From: Clostridia bacterium
Lineage (GTDB): Bacteria; Bacillota; Clostridia; Christensenellales; CAG-138
Reading direction: 5' to 3'
Assembly (NCBI GenBank): GCA_017541305.1
Contig: JAFXZJ010000058.1
Location: 1 to 36,346 of the forward strand
Length of the DNA stretch: 36,346 nucleotides
Shown: positions 8,172 through 16,653 of the stretch, in pieces
How positions within the stretch are numbered: position 1 is the first letter of the stretch
Layout: every line of letters begins with the position of its first letter
Notes under the pieces: model-generated
The model's input: only the letters and a program-made list of their open reading frames with translations
Databases searched by the model: none
What the model was told of the DNA's origin: nothing
Made by a program: the position numbers and the translations under genes

Positions 8172-8984
8172 TTATTGGCTGATGACCGCAGAGTGCTCTG
8201 CTGCGTTGATCACTTCTCCGTACCCCGTATCGACCGCAAAAGAGACAAGCTTAACAAGGCGAAGCGCTCCGGTATCGTCGATCGTAACGTATTCTTTTTC
8301 CAGCTCATAGGAAGAATACGCGTTACTCAGCTCCGTGTCGACCGCGCTTTCGGCAGACGCATAAGCTGTTGAAGGAATGCTCAGATTTATATACCTATTT
8401 TTATAGAATTCGGTGTATGCGAACACGCCGCCCGCCGCATCGAGCCAAACGTCGAATGTCGCATCGGTCTTGTAACCATCAACGTAGTATGCGTATTCTA
8501 TCAGATATTCTTCCGAGCATTCGTTATAGGTGCAGCTGTCGAAGGAATAGCCGGACTGATTCGGATATTTTACGGAGAAGAAATCATCGGCAATACTTAT
8601 CGCTTCGGTTTCGTCGATCCTGTCGGCGTCGGCGATCTCGGGGAATTCATATGTCACGCATCCGCAAAGCATCTGGGTATCGTAAAGATATACGTATTGG
8701 GAACCGTCGGCATCCGTATAGACATCATAAGTTCCATACACGTCGCTTCTGCTTGCGACTTCCGTCTCACTCAGGTTTTCGGTAAAGGAGTATGTTGCGT
8801 TTACCGTGATACCGATGATACTTTCGGGAGAGAGAACGGTATCGATTTTTTCGGGTTCTTCATAAAACGAGATCGCATCATTCGTTATGGGCTCATCTTC
8901 CGGGTCTGCCAGAACGGAAAAGTTGACAGAGACAACTAAAAGGACTGCGATCAACAGAAACACCAAGCAAGCTGTTTTTTTCAT
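8172..8984 (-). CDS. Secreted protein of unknown function, 270 aa
   Basis: The product begins with a clear Sec signal (MKKTACLVFLLIAVLLVVSV) and is otherwise soluble. Residues about 130-200 read like a PepSY- or YcdB-type unit: a helix with ISIADDFF, then beta strands (YLIEYAYYVDGYKTDATFDV, WLDAAGGVFAYTEF). This resemblance is weak, and I leave the function open. AGGAGG nine bases ahead of the start at 8984 overlaps the end of the upstream gene, so the two are likely translated together. Middle gene of the operon 10089-7684. Confidence 0.72.
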   Translation of the reverse strand: MKKTACLVFLLIAVLLVVSVNFSVLADPEDEPITNDAISFYEEPEKIDTVLSPESIIGITVNATYSFTENLSETEVASRSDVYGTYDVYTDADGSQYVYLYDTQMLCGCVTYEFPEIADADRIDETEAISIADDFFSVKYPNQSGYSFDSCTYNECSEEYLIEYAYYVDGYKTDATFDVWLDAAGGVFAYTEFYKNRYINLSIPSTAYASAESAVDTELSNAYSSYELEKEYVTIDDTGALRLVKLVSFAVDTGYGEVINAAEHSAVISQ

Positions 8985-9000
8985 AATAATACACCTCCTA

Positions 9001-10089
9001 TTATCCTATTTTTTGAAAAACATCGCCGATACAATATAAATCATTCATACTTATATTTGTGCAGGCATAACGCAAACAGTACTGAATCGTTGCTCCGCCT
9101 TTTACGCCAGAAAAGAAGCTATTTATCCAAGCATTGGCTTCCTTGATGTTGATAACTCTTTTCGTTCCGAGAACAAAATGAGCTCCTTTGTTGAAAGTCT
9201 CTTGGACTAAATTGTGACCATTACTGCTGCATCCTGTACAGCATCCTACATATAACACACATTTGGCTTTGCATAATGAATTGTTTGACAGCGATCCAAC
9301 AGCATATTCATTGCCGGAATTATAAGGATTGATGTCAGCGGATGTTGCTTTAATCCAACCGGTGTAACCACCGGTACTATTCGTAAAGACAAGCTGAGAA
9401 CAGTCGCCATGACCATAATACAAGAACACACTGTCGGCCTGTAAGTTTATATATCCGCTGTAAGCAGATTTGTTTTGTGTTGCACTTGTGCTAAAACCCA
9501 AACTTGTCATAGATGTACTAAAAGTATTAGCTGGGCCGGAAGTACTAAAGCCAGGATAAACAAAATAGAACATATCAGCTAGCCCCTGGTAACATGTTTC
9601 AAAAGACCAACATGCATTATAATGTGAACCTAACTGTGACAATACGATCGAATTGGAGCTTCTTACGACATAGTTTGTTCCGATTTTGATTTGGTAGGTT
9701 CCGGCGCGAACGCCGGTTGTTATTCTGGTAATTGTAAAAGCCTGATTTGTATTGTTGTTATTTCTGGAAGAGAGAATAACATTGCTGCCTGAGACAGTCA
9801 GAACAAGGTTGCTGTTTTGTTTGGACTTAATGACATATAAGCCGTTATTGGTTCTTTCGAGAATCCAACGATAATTGTTCGCGGACGAGAAGGACGACAG
9901 GGATAGATTAACCATGGCTGGAGTTACACCACGCAGATACTTGCTGTTGCCATTGTTTCTTAAATAATAACTTGTTCCGTTGGAAAGGCCTCTAACATCT
10001 TGACTGTCTGCTTGAACGTTGCTTATAAGTGTAAATAGAAGCAAGAGAGATACGAGGAAACATAAAAACTTCTTTGCACGGATTTTCAT
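9001..10089 (-). CDS. Secreted ricin-type lectin plus clan CD (caspase/CHAT-like) protease domain
   Basis: The 362-residue product has a signal peptide (about 1-27). Residues about 35-165 form a ricin B-type beta-trefoil (YYLRNNGNSKYLRG, then NNYRWILE, YVIKSKQNSN and similar strands), which usually binds sugars. The C-terminal half shows the two signatures of clan CD cysteine peptidases. A hydrophobic strand ends in His-Gly (VFLYYGHGD, His227). A second strand ends in Gly-Cys (VLYVGCCTG, Cys283), like the CxTG of CHAT domains. A ThrLys-rich tail follows. The gene is visibly AT-rich compared with its neighbours, suggesting acquisition by transfer. It is the first gene of an operon with a strong promoter and AGGAGG. 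The lectin call is fairly sure; protease activity is inference from the His/Cys dyad. Confidence 0.72.
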   Translation of the reverse strand: MKIRAKKFLCFLVSLLLLFTLISNVQADSQDVRGLSNGTSYYLRNNGNSKYLRGVTPAMVNLSLSSFSSANNYRWILERTNNGLYVIKSKQNSNLVLTVSGSNVILSSRNNNNTNQAFTITRITTGVRAGTYQIKIGTNYVVRSSNSIVLSQLGSHYNACWSFETCYQGLADMFYFVYPGFSTSGPANTFSTSMTSLGFSTSATQNKSAYSGYINLQADSVFLYYGHGDCSQLVFTNSTGGYTGWIKATSADINPYNSGNEYAVGSLSNNSLCKAKCVLYVGCCTGCSSNGHNLVQETFNKGAHFVLGTKRVINIKEANAWINSFFSGVKGGATIQYCLRYACTNISMNDLYCIGDVFQKIG

Positions 10090-10120
10090 TGGCGCCTCCT
10101 GTATAGAATTATCTACAATT

Positions 10121-10148
10121 ATTATATCACATAAGTATCACTTGTCAA
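10121..10148 (-). promoter_or_regulatory. Promoter of the ricin/clan CD operon with overlapping BlaI-like box
   Basis: Minus-strand TTGACA (10143-10148), 16-base spacer, TATAAT (10121-10126). ACAAGTGATA overlaps the -35 (10136-10145, read on the minus strand) and resembles the boxes in the blaI promoter. Confidence 0.75.
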
Positions 10149-10192
10149 TAGGCTATTTTATAAAATCTTCGAGAACTAAGTCGAAGTGAATT

Positions 10193-10231
10193 GAGACAAG
10201 TGTTATCTCACTAAATAAAACAAGTGCTATC
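10193..10231 (+). promoter_or_regulatory. Two BlaI-like operator boxes between the clan CD operon and murG
   Basis: GAGACAAGTGTTATCTC (10193-10209) and ACAAGTGCTATC (10220-10231) share the ACAAGTGnTATC core with the 16-bp palindrome in the blaI promoter (24077-24092). The first keeps the exact ACAnnTGT core known for BlaI/MecI/CopY operators. Regulation by the BlaI protein of this window is inference. Confidence 0.5.
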
Positions 10232-10245
10232 CAGCCATCTTTCCC

Positions 10246-10274
10246 TTTACCTCCGTGCAAAAATGGTGTAAAAT
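10246..10274 (+). promoter_or_regulatory. Probable promoter of the murG operon
   Basis: TTTACC (10246-10251), a 17-base spacer and TAAAAT (10269-10274). The leader to the murG start is about 65 bases. The boxes at 10193-10231 lie just upstream. Confidence 0.5.
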
Positions 10275-10343
10275 ATCAAATGGGTCTCCTCACGCGAATG
10301 AGCGGGACGGAATAATCTATACAAAACAGTATTTGGAGCGAAT

Positions 10344-11420
10344 ATGAAGAAGATTTTGATGACGGGCGGCGGCTCCGCCGGGCACGTGACGCCGAATATC
10401 GCGCTTATGAAGGGCCTAAGGGAAGCGGGCTTTGAGCTCCACTACGCGGGCCTTAAGGACGGCATAGAGCACGATCTGATCTCAAAGATACCCGACGTGA
10501 CGTTTCATGAGATAGAGTCGGGCAAGCTGAGAAGGTATCTTTCGGTAAAGAACCTTTCAAGCCCCTTCAAGGTAATAAAGGGCGTGAAGCAGGCAAAGCG
10601 GCTGATATCCGAGCTGAAGCCGGACGTGGTGTTCTCAAAGGGCGGCTTTGTGAGCGTGCCCGTTGTGATGGCGGCAAGGGGCAAATGCCCCGTGGTATGC
10701 CACGAATCGGACTATACCCCGGGCCTTGCCAACAAGATCGCCTCGCGCTATGCGGACACCGTATGCGTCACGTTCGAGGACACGATAGCGCTTTCCAAAT
10801 CCGGCATCGCAAAGAAGATGGTTCACACGGGCACCCCCATTCGCCCGGAGCTTTATGACGGCGTGCGCGAAAAGGGCCTTGAAGCCATGGGCTTTGACGG
10901 AAGCAAGCCCGTTATGATGGTAATGGGCGGCAGCCTTGGCGCGGCGGCGGTCAACGAGGGCGTAAGAAAGGCGCTTCCCGAGCTTTTGAAGCGCTTTGAC
11001 GTGGTGCATCTTTGCGGCAAGGGCAAGGTGGATGATTCGGTGAGCTGCAAAGGCTACCGTCAGTTCGAATACGTTGGCAGGGAGCTTCCCGATATGCTTG
11101 CCGCTACCTCCGTTGTCATATCGCGCGCCGGCGCTAACGCGGTGTTCGAGTTCATGGCGCTGGGCATACCCGCGCTGCTGATACCGCTGCCCCTCGAGGC
11201 CAGCCGCGGCGATCAGATACTCAACGCGAATTACGTGGTCAAGAAGGGTTATGCGAAGAAGCTCGATCAGAAGGATATCACGCCCGAGCTGCTCGTAAAG
11301 CTTATATCCGAGCTGCAGGACAACAGGGCGGCGATGCATGATATGATGAAGGCCGACGCGCTGTGCGACGGCACCGAAGAGGTGCTGGCGGAAATATTGA
11401 AGGCCGCCGACCGCAAATGA
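10344..11420 (+). CDS. murG: MurG, lipid II-forming N-acetylglucosaminyltransferase
   Basis: MurG adds GlcNAc from UDP-GlcNAc to lipid I on the inner membrane face, completing the peptidoglycan precursor lipid II. The 358-residue protein opens with the family's glycine loop (TGGGSAGHV, residues 7-15). It continues with PDVVFSKGGFVSVPVVMAA, CHESD, a second glycine loop (MVMGGSLGAAAVNEG) and SRAGANAVFE near the UDP-binding site. Length is normal for MurG. It is the first gene of an operon with an RNA methyltransferase and a tRNA-editing protein, rather than lying in a division and cell wall cluster. The upstream control region has BlaI-like boxes. The family is secure; a second murG may exist elsewhere in the genome. 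Confidence 0.93.
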   Translation: MKKILMTGGGSAGHVTPNIALMKGLREAGFELHYAGLKDGIEHDLISKIPDVTFHEIESGKLRRYLSVKNLSSPFKVIKGVKQAKRLISELKPDVVFSKGGFVSVPVVMAARGKCPVVCHESDYTPGLANKIASRYADTVCVTFEDTIALSKSGIAKKMVHTGTPIRPELYDGVREKGLEAMGFDGSKPVMMVMGGSLGAAAVNEGVRKALPELLKRFDVVHLCGKGKVDDSVSCKGYRQFEYVGRELPDMLAATSVVISRAGANAVFEFMALGIPALLIPLPLEASRGDQILNANYVVKKGYAKKLDQKDITPELLVKLISELQDNRAAMHDMMKADALCDGTEEVLAEILKAADRK

Positions 11421-11421
11421 T

Positions 11422-12984
11422 ATGAAAAAACTCACCAAAGAAGAGATCGAAAGCATACTTGCCGAGCCCAACGGCGCGCTGAAGCTTGCCGGGATGAACG
11501 TCGATCAGGACGCTCTGCTCGATTCGGCAAAGGAGATGTTCATCGAGGGCGGCGCGGCCTCGGCGCTTTTGCTGCGCCTTGTGAACAAAAAGCAGTACGT
11601 GATAAAACTGAGAGAGGACGGGGCGTTTTCGGCCGCGCTCGAAGCAAGGCTCACCTCCGACAGCCCCAAGCTGCGCCGCAACTGCGCAAGGCTCATCGGC
11701 AAGCTGGGGCTTGACGGCATGACGGACGCGCTGACAGCCGCGCTTGAAAAGGAGGATCAGCGCTTCGTGCGGCCCAGCATAGTACTCGCGCTGGGCGAGC
11801 TTGGCGGTGAAAAAGCAAAGGAAGCGCTGGAAAACCACGCCGTTCCTCCCGCCGCGGACGAGACCGAAAGGAAGCATTTTCTTGAGGAGACCGAGGCGCT
11901 GGAGCTTGCGAAACGCCGCTTCCGTCCAAGGACCGAGCATGCGTTCACGGGCTTTTTGGAGGAACACACGCTGGAGCTGCGCGCGCCGGAGCTTTTGACG
12001 CGCCAGCTGGCGGACGAGCTTGAGGGCTTGGGCTTTGAGCCCGAGGACACAAGGCATTCAAGCCTTAAAATAAAGACGCGCGATTACGCTTCCGTATTCG
12101 AGGCGCGCTGCTTCCATGAGGCGCTGATACCGCTTGGGCAGACCGCGCTCGATCCCGACGCGATCGCAAAAAAGGCCGCGCCCCAAATGGAGGCGATCAT
12201 GCGCGAGACGCACTCGGGCGAAGCGCCCTATCGCTTCCGCGTGGAGGTCAGATCCTCCCTGCCGGAGGGGAAATTCGACCGGGGCTCCCTTGTAAAGGCC
12301 GCCGCGCTCGCGGCGGAGGCCGCGTCGAGGGTCGCGCTCGACAACTCGCCCTCGGATTACGAGGCGGAGCTGAGGATAGAGGGAAACGAGCGCACGGCAA
12401 GGCTGTTTATGAAGCTGTGCACTTACCGCGACGAGCGCTTTGCTTACAGAAAGGGCTCCATACCCGCCTCCTTGAATCCCGCGGTGGCGGCTGCGGTGCT
12501 GCATTTTGCCCAGGAGCATCTTTCCGTCAACGCAAGGGTCATCGACCCCTGCTGCGGCAGCGGCACGTTCCTGATCGAGAGGGGGCTGATTTCCCCGTGC
12601 GCGTCGCTCACCGGAGTCGACATCGCGCACCACGCGATCGATATCGCAAGGGAGAACACCGCGCTTTCGGGCGTCAACGCCAAATACACCGTCAACGACA
12701 TATTAAGGTTCGAATGCCACAGGCCTTATGACGAGCTGATATCGAACCTGCCCTTCGGCAATCGCGTGGGCGATCATTCCTCCTGCGAAAAGCTTTATAA
12801 GGGCCTTCTGGACAAGCTCCCGCAGCTGGTCAAAAAGGGCGGCACTGCGATACTTTACACCATGGAATTCACGCTTTTGAAGCGCCTGATACGCGAGCGG
12901 AGCGCATTCCTCGAGCTCGTTTCGCAGGCGCGCACCGAGGCGGGCGGGCTGACCCCCATGATATTCATTTTAAAGGTGAAATGA
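11422..12984 (+). CDS. HEAT-repeat / THUMP-like RNA guanine-N2 methyltransferase
   Basis: The 520-residue protein starts one base after the murG stop, so it is coupled to it. Residues about 70-140 look like two HEAT helices (LRRNCARLIGKLGLDGMTDA, RPSIVLALGELGGEKAKEAL). The middle (about 185-340) resembles a THUMP-type RNA-binding region. The C-terminus is a Rossmann methyltransferase with motif I DPCCGSGTFLIE (375-386) and the catalytic NLPFG (442-446), the NPPY variant of the Trm14/RlmL-like family, which methylates N2 of guanine in tRNA or rRNA. The HEAT fusion is unusual for this family. The exact RNA target is not visible. It is probably part of translation upkeep, together with the next gene. 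Confidence 0.8.
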   Translation: MKKLTKEEIESILAEPNGALKLAGMNVDQDALLDSAKEMFIEGGAASALLLRLVNKKQYVIKLREDGAFSAALEARLTSDSPKLRRNCARLIGKLGLDGMTDALTAALEKEDQRFVRPSIVLALGELGGEKAKEALENHAVPPAADETERKHFLEETEALELAKRRFRPRTEHAFTGFLEEHTLELRAPELLTRQLADELEGLGFEPEDTRHSSLKIKTRDYASVFEARCFHEALIPLGQTALDPDAIAKKAAPQMEAIMRETHSGEAPYRFRVEVRSSLPEGKFDRGSLVKAAALAAEAASRVALDNSPSDYEAELRIEGNERTARLFMKLCTYRDERFAYRKGSIPASLNPAVAAAVLHFAQEHLSVNARVIDPCCGSGTFLIERGLISPCASLTGVDIAHHAIDIARENTALSGVNAKYTVNDILRFECHRPYDELISNLPFGNRVGDHSSCEKLYKGLLDKLPQLVKKGGTAILYTMEFTLLKRLIRERSAFLELVSQARTEAGGLTPMIFILKVK

Positions 12985-12985
12985 T

Positions 12986-14173
12986 ATGACCGAAAGACTT
13001 TATTATTCCCATCCAATGCTCGCCTCCTGCGATGCGGCCGTCGTCTCCTGCGAGAAGGCGGGGGAGGGCTTTGCCGTGGTGCTTGACAGGACGATCATAT
13101 TCCCCGAGGGCGGCGGACAGCCGGCCGATCACGGCTTCATAGGAGACGCGAGGATAATCGACGCGCAGGAAAAGGACGGGCTCGTTTACCATATCTGCGA
13201 CAGGGAGGTGCCCGCAGGCGCCGGCGTGACCGTCACGCTCGATATCCCGCGCAGGCTCGATCACACTCAGCAGCACACGGGCGAGCACATACTTTCGGGC
13301 CTTGCCTTCAAGCTTTTCGGCGCGCATAACGTGGGCTTTCACATGGCGGAGGACTACTGCACGATAGACCTTGATGCGTTCCTCGACCGCGAAAAGCTTT
13401 CCCGGCTTGAGCGCGAAGCGAACGCCGCGGTGAGGGCGGCGCTGCCCGTCACCGAGGAGCACATGGATCACGAGGCGCTTGACAGAATCAGCATACGCAA
13501 GAAGGCGGATATCAGATCCGACGATATCAGGGTCGTTTTCATCGACGGCGGGAATATCGATTCCTGCACCTGCTGCGGCACCCACTGCGCGAATACCGGC
13601 GAGGTGGGCTATATCCGCATTGGCGATTCGCAAAAATACAAGAGCGGCGTGCGCCTGTGGTTCTCGTGCGGAGGCAGGGCGGTCAATGAGGCGATCGCGC
13701 TGACCGATTCCATTACGGAGCTTGCCAGATCCTATTCCACCAGCCGCGAGGAGCTTCCCATGGCCGTAAGGAAGCAGTCCGACGAGCTTGCGGCCTTAAA
13801 GCGCGAGCTCAAGGCTCGCACAAGAGCGCTTTGCGGATCCATCGCCGAAGGGTGCGCCGAAAGGAACGCTGTGATCGTGCGCGAGGGCTTCGGCGCGGAC
13901 GACGTGAAGATGCTGACCGAATGCGTGGTCGGCGCCGGCGCGGAGCTTTGCCTTGCCTTCGGAGAAAAGGACGGAAGGCTCTATTACCGCGCGCTTCGCT
14001 CAGAAAGGTCCAAAGCGCCCATGAACGAGCTGATAAAAGCCGTGAACGGCCTTGTGTGCGGCAAAGGCGGCGGCAGCCCCGCGTTTGCCCAGGGCTCCGC
14101 GGAGGGCAGGCTGGCTCCCGAAACGCTTGAAACGCTCAAAAGCTTTGTGCAAAAATGGGCGGCCGGGCAATAA
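12986..14173 (+). CDS. Alanyl-tRNA editing protein, AlaX/AlaRS-C type with DHHA1-like tail
   Basis: This 395-residue protein matches the editing half of alanyl-tRNA synthetase, which hydrolyses Ser- or Gly-tRNA(Ala) that was charged wrongly. The early loop FPEGGGQPADHG (39-50) is conserved. Zinc is bound by H97/H101 (HTGEH) and C196/H200 (CCGTH). The C-terminal 140 residues contain a helical linker and a DHHA1-like domain with a GGGGSP-type loop (GKGGGSPAFAQG). No synthetase domain is present, so it acts in trans. The start is one base after the methyltransferase stop, as between the previous two genes. Confidence 0.88.
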   Translation: MTERLYYSHPMLASCDAAVVSCEKAGEGFAVVLDRTIIFPEGGGQPADHGFIGDARIIDAQEKDGLVYHICDREVPAGAGVTVTLDIPRRLDHTQQHTGEHILSGLAFKLFGAHNVGFHMAEDYCTIDLDAFLDREKLSRLEREANAAVRAALPVTEEHMDHEALDRISIRKKADIRSDDIRVVFIDGGNIDSCTCCGTHCANTGEVGYIRIGDSQKYKSGVRLWFSCGGRAVNEAIALTDSITELARSYSTSREELPMAVRKQSDELAALKRELKARTRALCGSIAEGCAERNAVIVREGFGADDVKMLTECVVGAGAELCLAFGEKDGRLYYRALRSERSKAPMNELIKAVNGLVCGKGGGSPAFAQGSAEGRLAPETLETLKSFVQKWAAGQ

Positions 14174-14200
14174 CCGATCATAATTTGGAGGGATAAAGAT

Positions 14201-16168
14201 ATGAAACCCATTGCCGTTGACGAATTCTGCAATCTGAAATTCCTGTCGAACGTGACGCTTTCCCCGTCGGGAAAAAACCTGTGCTTCACCGTGACGAACG
14301 CCGACAAGGCCAAGAACACCTATCGTTCCCACATCTACACTCTGCGTGACGGCAAGCCGATGAAGCTCACCGGCACGGGAAAGGAGCGCTCGTTCAGGTT
14401 CATCGACGAGGACACGCTGCTGTTCCCCGGCATGCGCGAGGAGAAGGACGAGAAGGCCCCCGATATTTCAAGCCGCTATTACAGGATCGGCCTGAATGGA
14501 GGCGAGGCGGAGCTTGCTTACACATTCCCAATACCCGTGCAGGGATTGACGCCCCTGCCCTCCGGCGATATGCTCGTCACCGGAACGACCTTCCCCGGCT
14601 TCGAGGAGCTTTATAAGGGCGATAAGAAATACGTTTCCGCCTATATGAAGCATATGAAGGAGAACGAGGATTACGAGGAGCTCATGCAGGTGCCCTGGTG
14701 GTGGAACGGCTCCACCTATACCAAGGGCGCTTACACCTCGCTCTATCTGTATGACGCAAAAAAGAAGCGCCTGGAGCGCCTTTCCGGGCTGAACGAGAAT
14801 ATCGGCAACGTCAAGCTCTCGTCCGACAAGTCGTTCGTTTACTATATGAGCTGCGAGGTCAAGCCCCTTTTGAAGCTCGGCGCATCCGGCACGCTCTGCC
14901 GCATGAAGGTGGGCGAGTGGAAGGAGGAACGGCTTTTTACAAGCCGCGAGGATCTTGACATTCACGGCTTTGAGCCCGCGGAGCATTTCATTTACGTGTT
15001 CATATCCGACGGGCATAACGGCCTCAATACCGACGCCGATTTCTATAAGCTGACCTATGACACGAACGAGCTGACGCTGATCGCGAAGCACGGCGAGGCG
15101 ATAGGCTCATCGGTGGGTTCCGATATCCGCTATGGCGACGGGCGCGAGGTCGCGGCGGTGGGCGACGCGCTCTGGTTCGTTTCCACGCGCTTCGACACGG
15201 CGGAGATATTCAAGCTCGAAAACGGCGTGATCGAGCAGATGACGAATTGGGGCGGCTCCGTGGACGCCTTTGACGTTAAGGGCAAAAAACTTGTCGCCAT
15301 CGCGCTCAAGGATATGCGCGCGCAGGAGCTATATGACGGAAAGGGCAAAAGGCTCACCCGCTTCAACGACGCGGCGCTCAGGGGCAAATACGTCTGCGCT
15401 CCCGAAAGGCTCGATTTCACAAGGGACGGCGTTGATATCCACGGATTTGTGATCAGGCCCGCGGGCTTCGAGCCCGGCAAAAAATACCCCGTGATACTCG
15501 ATATCCACGGCGGGCCCAAGACCGTTTACGGTCCCGTGTTTTATCACGAGATGCAGTATTGGGCGGGCAAGGGCTATTTCGTGATATTCTGCAACCCGGT
15601 GGGCTCCGACGGGCGCGGCGATTTCATGAACATACTCGGCAAATACGGCACTATCGATTACGACGATATAATGACCTTCTGCGATCGCGCGCTCGAGGCC
15701 TATCCCGAAATGGACGCGGATAATATGTTCGAAACGGGCGGCTCCTATGGCGGCTTCATGACCAACTGGATAATCGGCCACACCGACCGTTTCCGCGCCT
15801 GCGCCGCACAGCGCTCCATATCCAACTGGTTCTCGTTCTACGGCGTTTCGGATATAGGCGTGGGCTTCGTGCCCGATCAGAACGCCGCCGATCCCTGGGG
15901 CAGTCCCGAAGCGCTTTGGGACCGCTGCCCGATGAAGTATGCCGACAGGGTGAAGACCCCCACGCTGTTCATACACTCCTTCGAGGATTACCGCTGCCCC
16001 ATCGACCAGGGCTATCAGATGTTCACCTCGCTCATCGCCCACGGCGTCGAGGCAAAGCTCGTCGGCTTCCGCGGTGAAAATCACGAGCTTTCCCGCAGCG
16101 GCAAGCCCCTGCACAGATTGAAGAGGCTGAACGAGATCACCGGCTGGTTCGATTCGCACAGGAAATAA
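14201..16168 (+). CDS. S9 family peptidase (acylaminoacyl-peptidase / oligopeptidase type)
   Basis: The 655-residue protein has the two parts of S9 enzymes: an N-terminal beta-propeller (to about residue 390) and a C-terminal alpha/beta hydrolase. The catalytic triad is readable: Ser515 in GGSYGGFM, Asp596 in HSFEDYRCP and His628 in GENHELS. The oxyanion region HGGPKTVYG is at 436-444. It has no signal peptide and should cut short peptides in the cytoplasm. GGAGG sits nine bases before the start. It may be co-transcribed with the murG operon, since only 27 bases separate it from the AlaX-like gene. It ends in a strong terminator. Confidence 0.92.
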   Translation: MKPIAVDEFCNLKFLSNVTLSPSGKNLCFTVTNADKAKNTYRSHIYTLRDGKPMKLTGTGKERSFRFIDEDTLLFPGMREEKDEKAPDISSRYYRIGLNGGEAELAYTFPIPVQGLTPLPSGDMLVTGTTFPGFEELYKGDKKYVSAYMKHMKENEDYEELMQVPWWWNGSTYTKGAYTSLYLYDAKKKRLERLSGLNENIGNVKLSSDKSFVYYMSCEVKPLLKLGASGTLCRMKVGEWKEERLFTSREDLDIHGFEPAEHFIYVFISDGHNGLNTDADFYKLTYDTNELTLIAKHGEAIGSSVGSDIRYGDGREVAAVGDALWFVSTRFDTAEIFKLENGVIEQMTNWGGSVDAFDVKGKKLVAIALKDMRAQELYDGKGKRLTRFNDAALRGKYVCAPERLDFTRDGVDIHGFVIRPAGFEPGKKYPVILDIHGGPKTVYGPVFYHEMQYWAGKGYFVIFCNPVGSDGRGDFMNILGKYGTIDYDDIMTFCDRALEAYPEMDADNMFETGGSYGGFMTNWIIGHTDRFRACAAQRSISNWFSFYGVSDIGVGFVPDQNAADPWGSPEALWDRCPMKYADRVKTPTLFIHSFEDYRCPIDQGYQMFTSLIAHGVEAKLVGFRGENHELSRSGKPLHRLKRLNEITGWFDSHRK

Positions 16169-16181
16169 CGAATAACAGAAA

Positions 16182-16216
16182 AGGGCGCGGCTGAAAATAA
16201 CGGCTGCGCTCTTTTT
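16182..16216 (+). terminator. Terminator of the S9 peptidase gene
   Basis: A 12-pair stem with three G-U pairs (16182-16193 with 16201-16212), loop AAAATAA, is followed by a T run. Confidence 0.8.
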
Positions 16217-16226
16217 CGACACGGGG

Positions 16227-16305
16227 GTGTCAAGGGGACGGTTCTCCTGACACATTACATATTTAATTACGATCCACTGTGTCAGCGGAACCGTCCCCCT
16301 GACAC
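16227..16305. repeat. Inverted pair of the GGGGACGG stem-core element
   Basis: Copy 1 (16227-16253) has stem GTGTCA/TGACAC around the core AGGGGACGGTTCTCC. Copy 2 (16279-16305) has the same stem around the reverse-oriented core GCGGAACCGTCCCCC. Together they form a MITE-like inverted repeat with a 25-base AT-rich centre. Confidence 0.8.
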
Positions 16306-16370
16306 TTCAGAACGGGGCATAGCCGCATCACCTCCGTACTGCAATAATAGCCGCTTCATGCCATTCTGTC

Positions 16371-16413
16371 AACACAGAAGAACCGTCCCCTTGTGTTCGT
16401 CCCCTTGTGTTCG
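16371..16413. repeat. GGGGACGG stem-core element, copy 3, with partial duplication
   Basis: Stem AACACA (16371-16376) and TGTGTT (16392-16397) enclose the 15-base core GAAGAACCGTCCCCT. CGTCCCCTTGTGTTCG is then repeated in part to 16413. Confidence 0.75.
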
Positions 16414-16495
16414 TGCTTTGATCCCTGCCCGATTTGCGTCGGCGCGGAGCGCAAGCAAAGCGCGGCAATAGGGTCAAAACCGAATCTCTCCTCCC

Positions 16496-16565
16496 CAAAG
16501 CGAAAAGCCGATCGCGCAAGCGGTTGGCTTTTCGCTTTGTATTATTCATTATTCATTATTCAGTC
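16496..16565. repeat. 14-bp hairpin followed by ATTATTC tandem
   Basis: CAAAGCGAAAAGCC (16496-16509) pairs with its exact complement at 16526-16539. TATTATTCATTATTCATT follows. The same AT-rich unit, inverted, is found at 35318-35349. It may work as a terminator or be a dispersed repeat. Confidence 0.5.
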
Positions 16566-16624
16566 TTCATTATAAATTATACGCTTGGCGCGATCGTCTT
16601 TTCCGAATGAATACCGAATAATCC

Positions 16625-16653
16625 AAGAGCTCCGGGTCATCCCCGGAGCTCTT
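16625..16653 (-). terminator. Terminator of the LRR-dockerin gene
   Basis: A perfect 12-bp stem (16625-16636 with 16642-16653) lies 26 bases after the stop at 16679. The downstream T run is weak on both strands. Confidence 0.6.

Noticed and set aside
10275-10343. T-box or riboswitch in the murG leader
   Set aside because: The leader is only about 65 bases and lacks the T-box core motif and any terminator hairpin.
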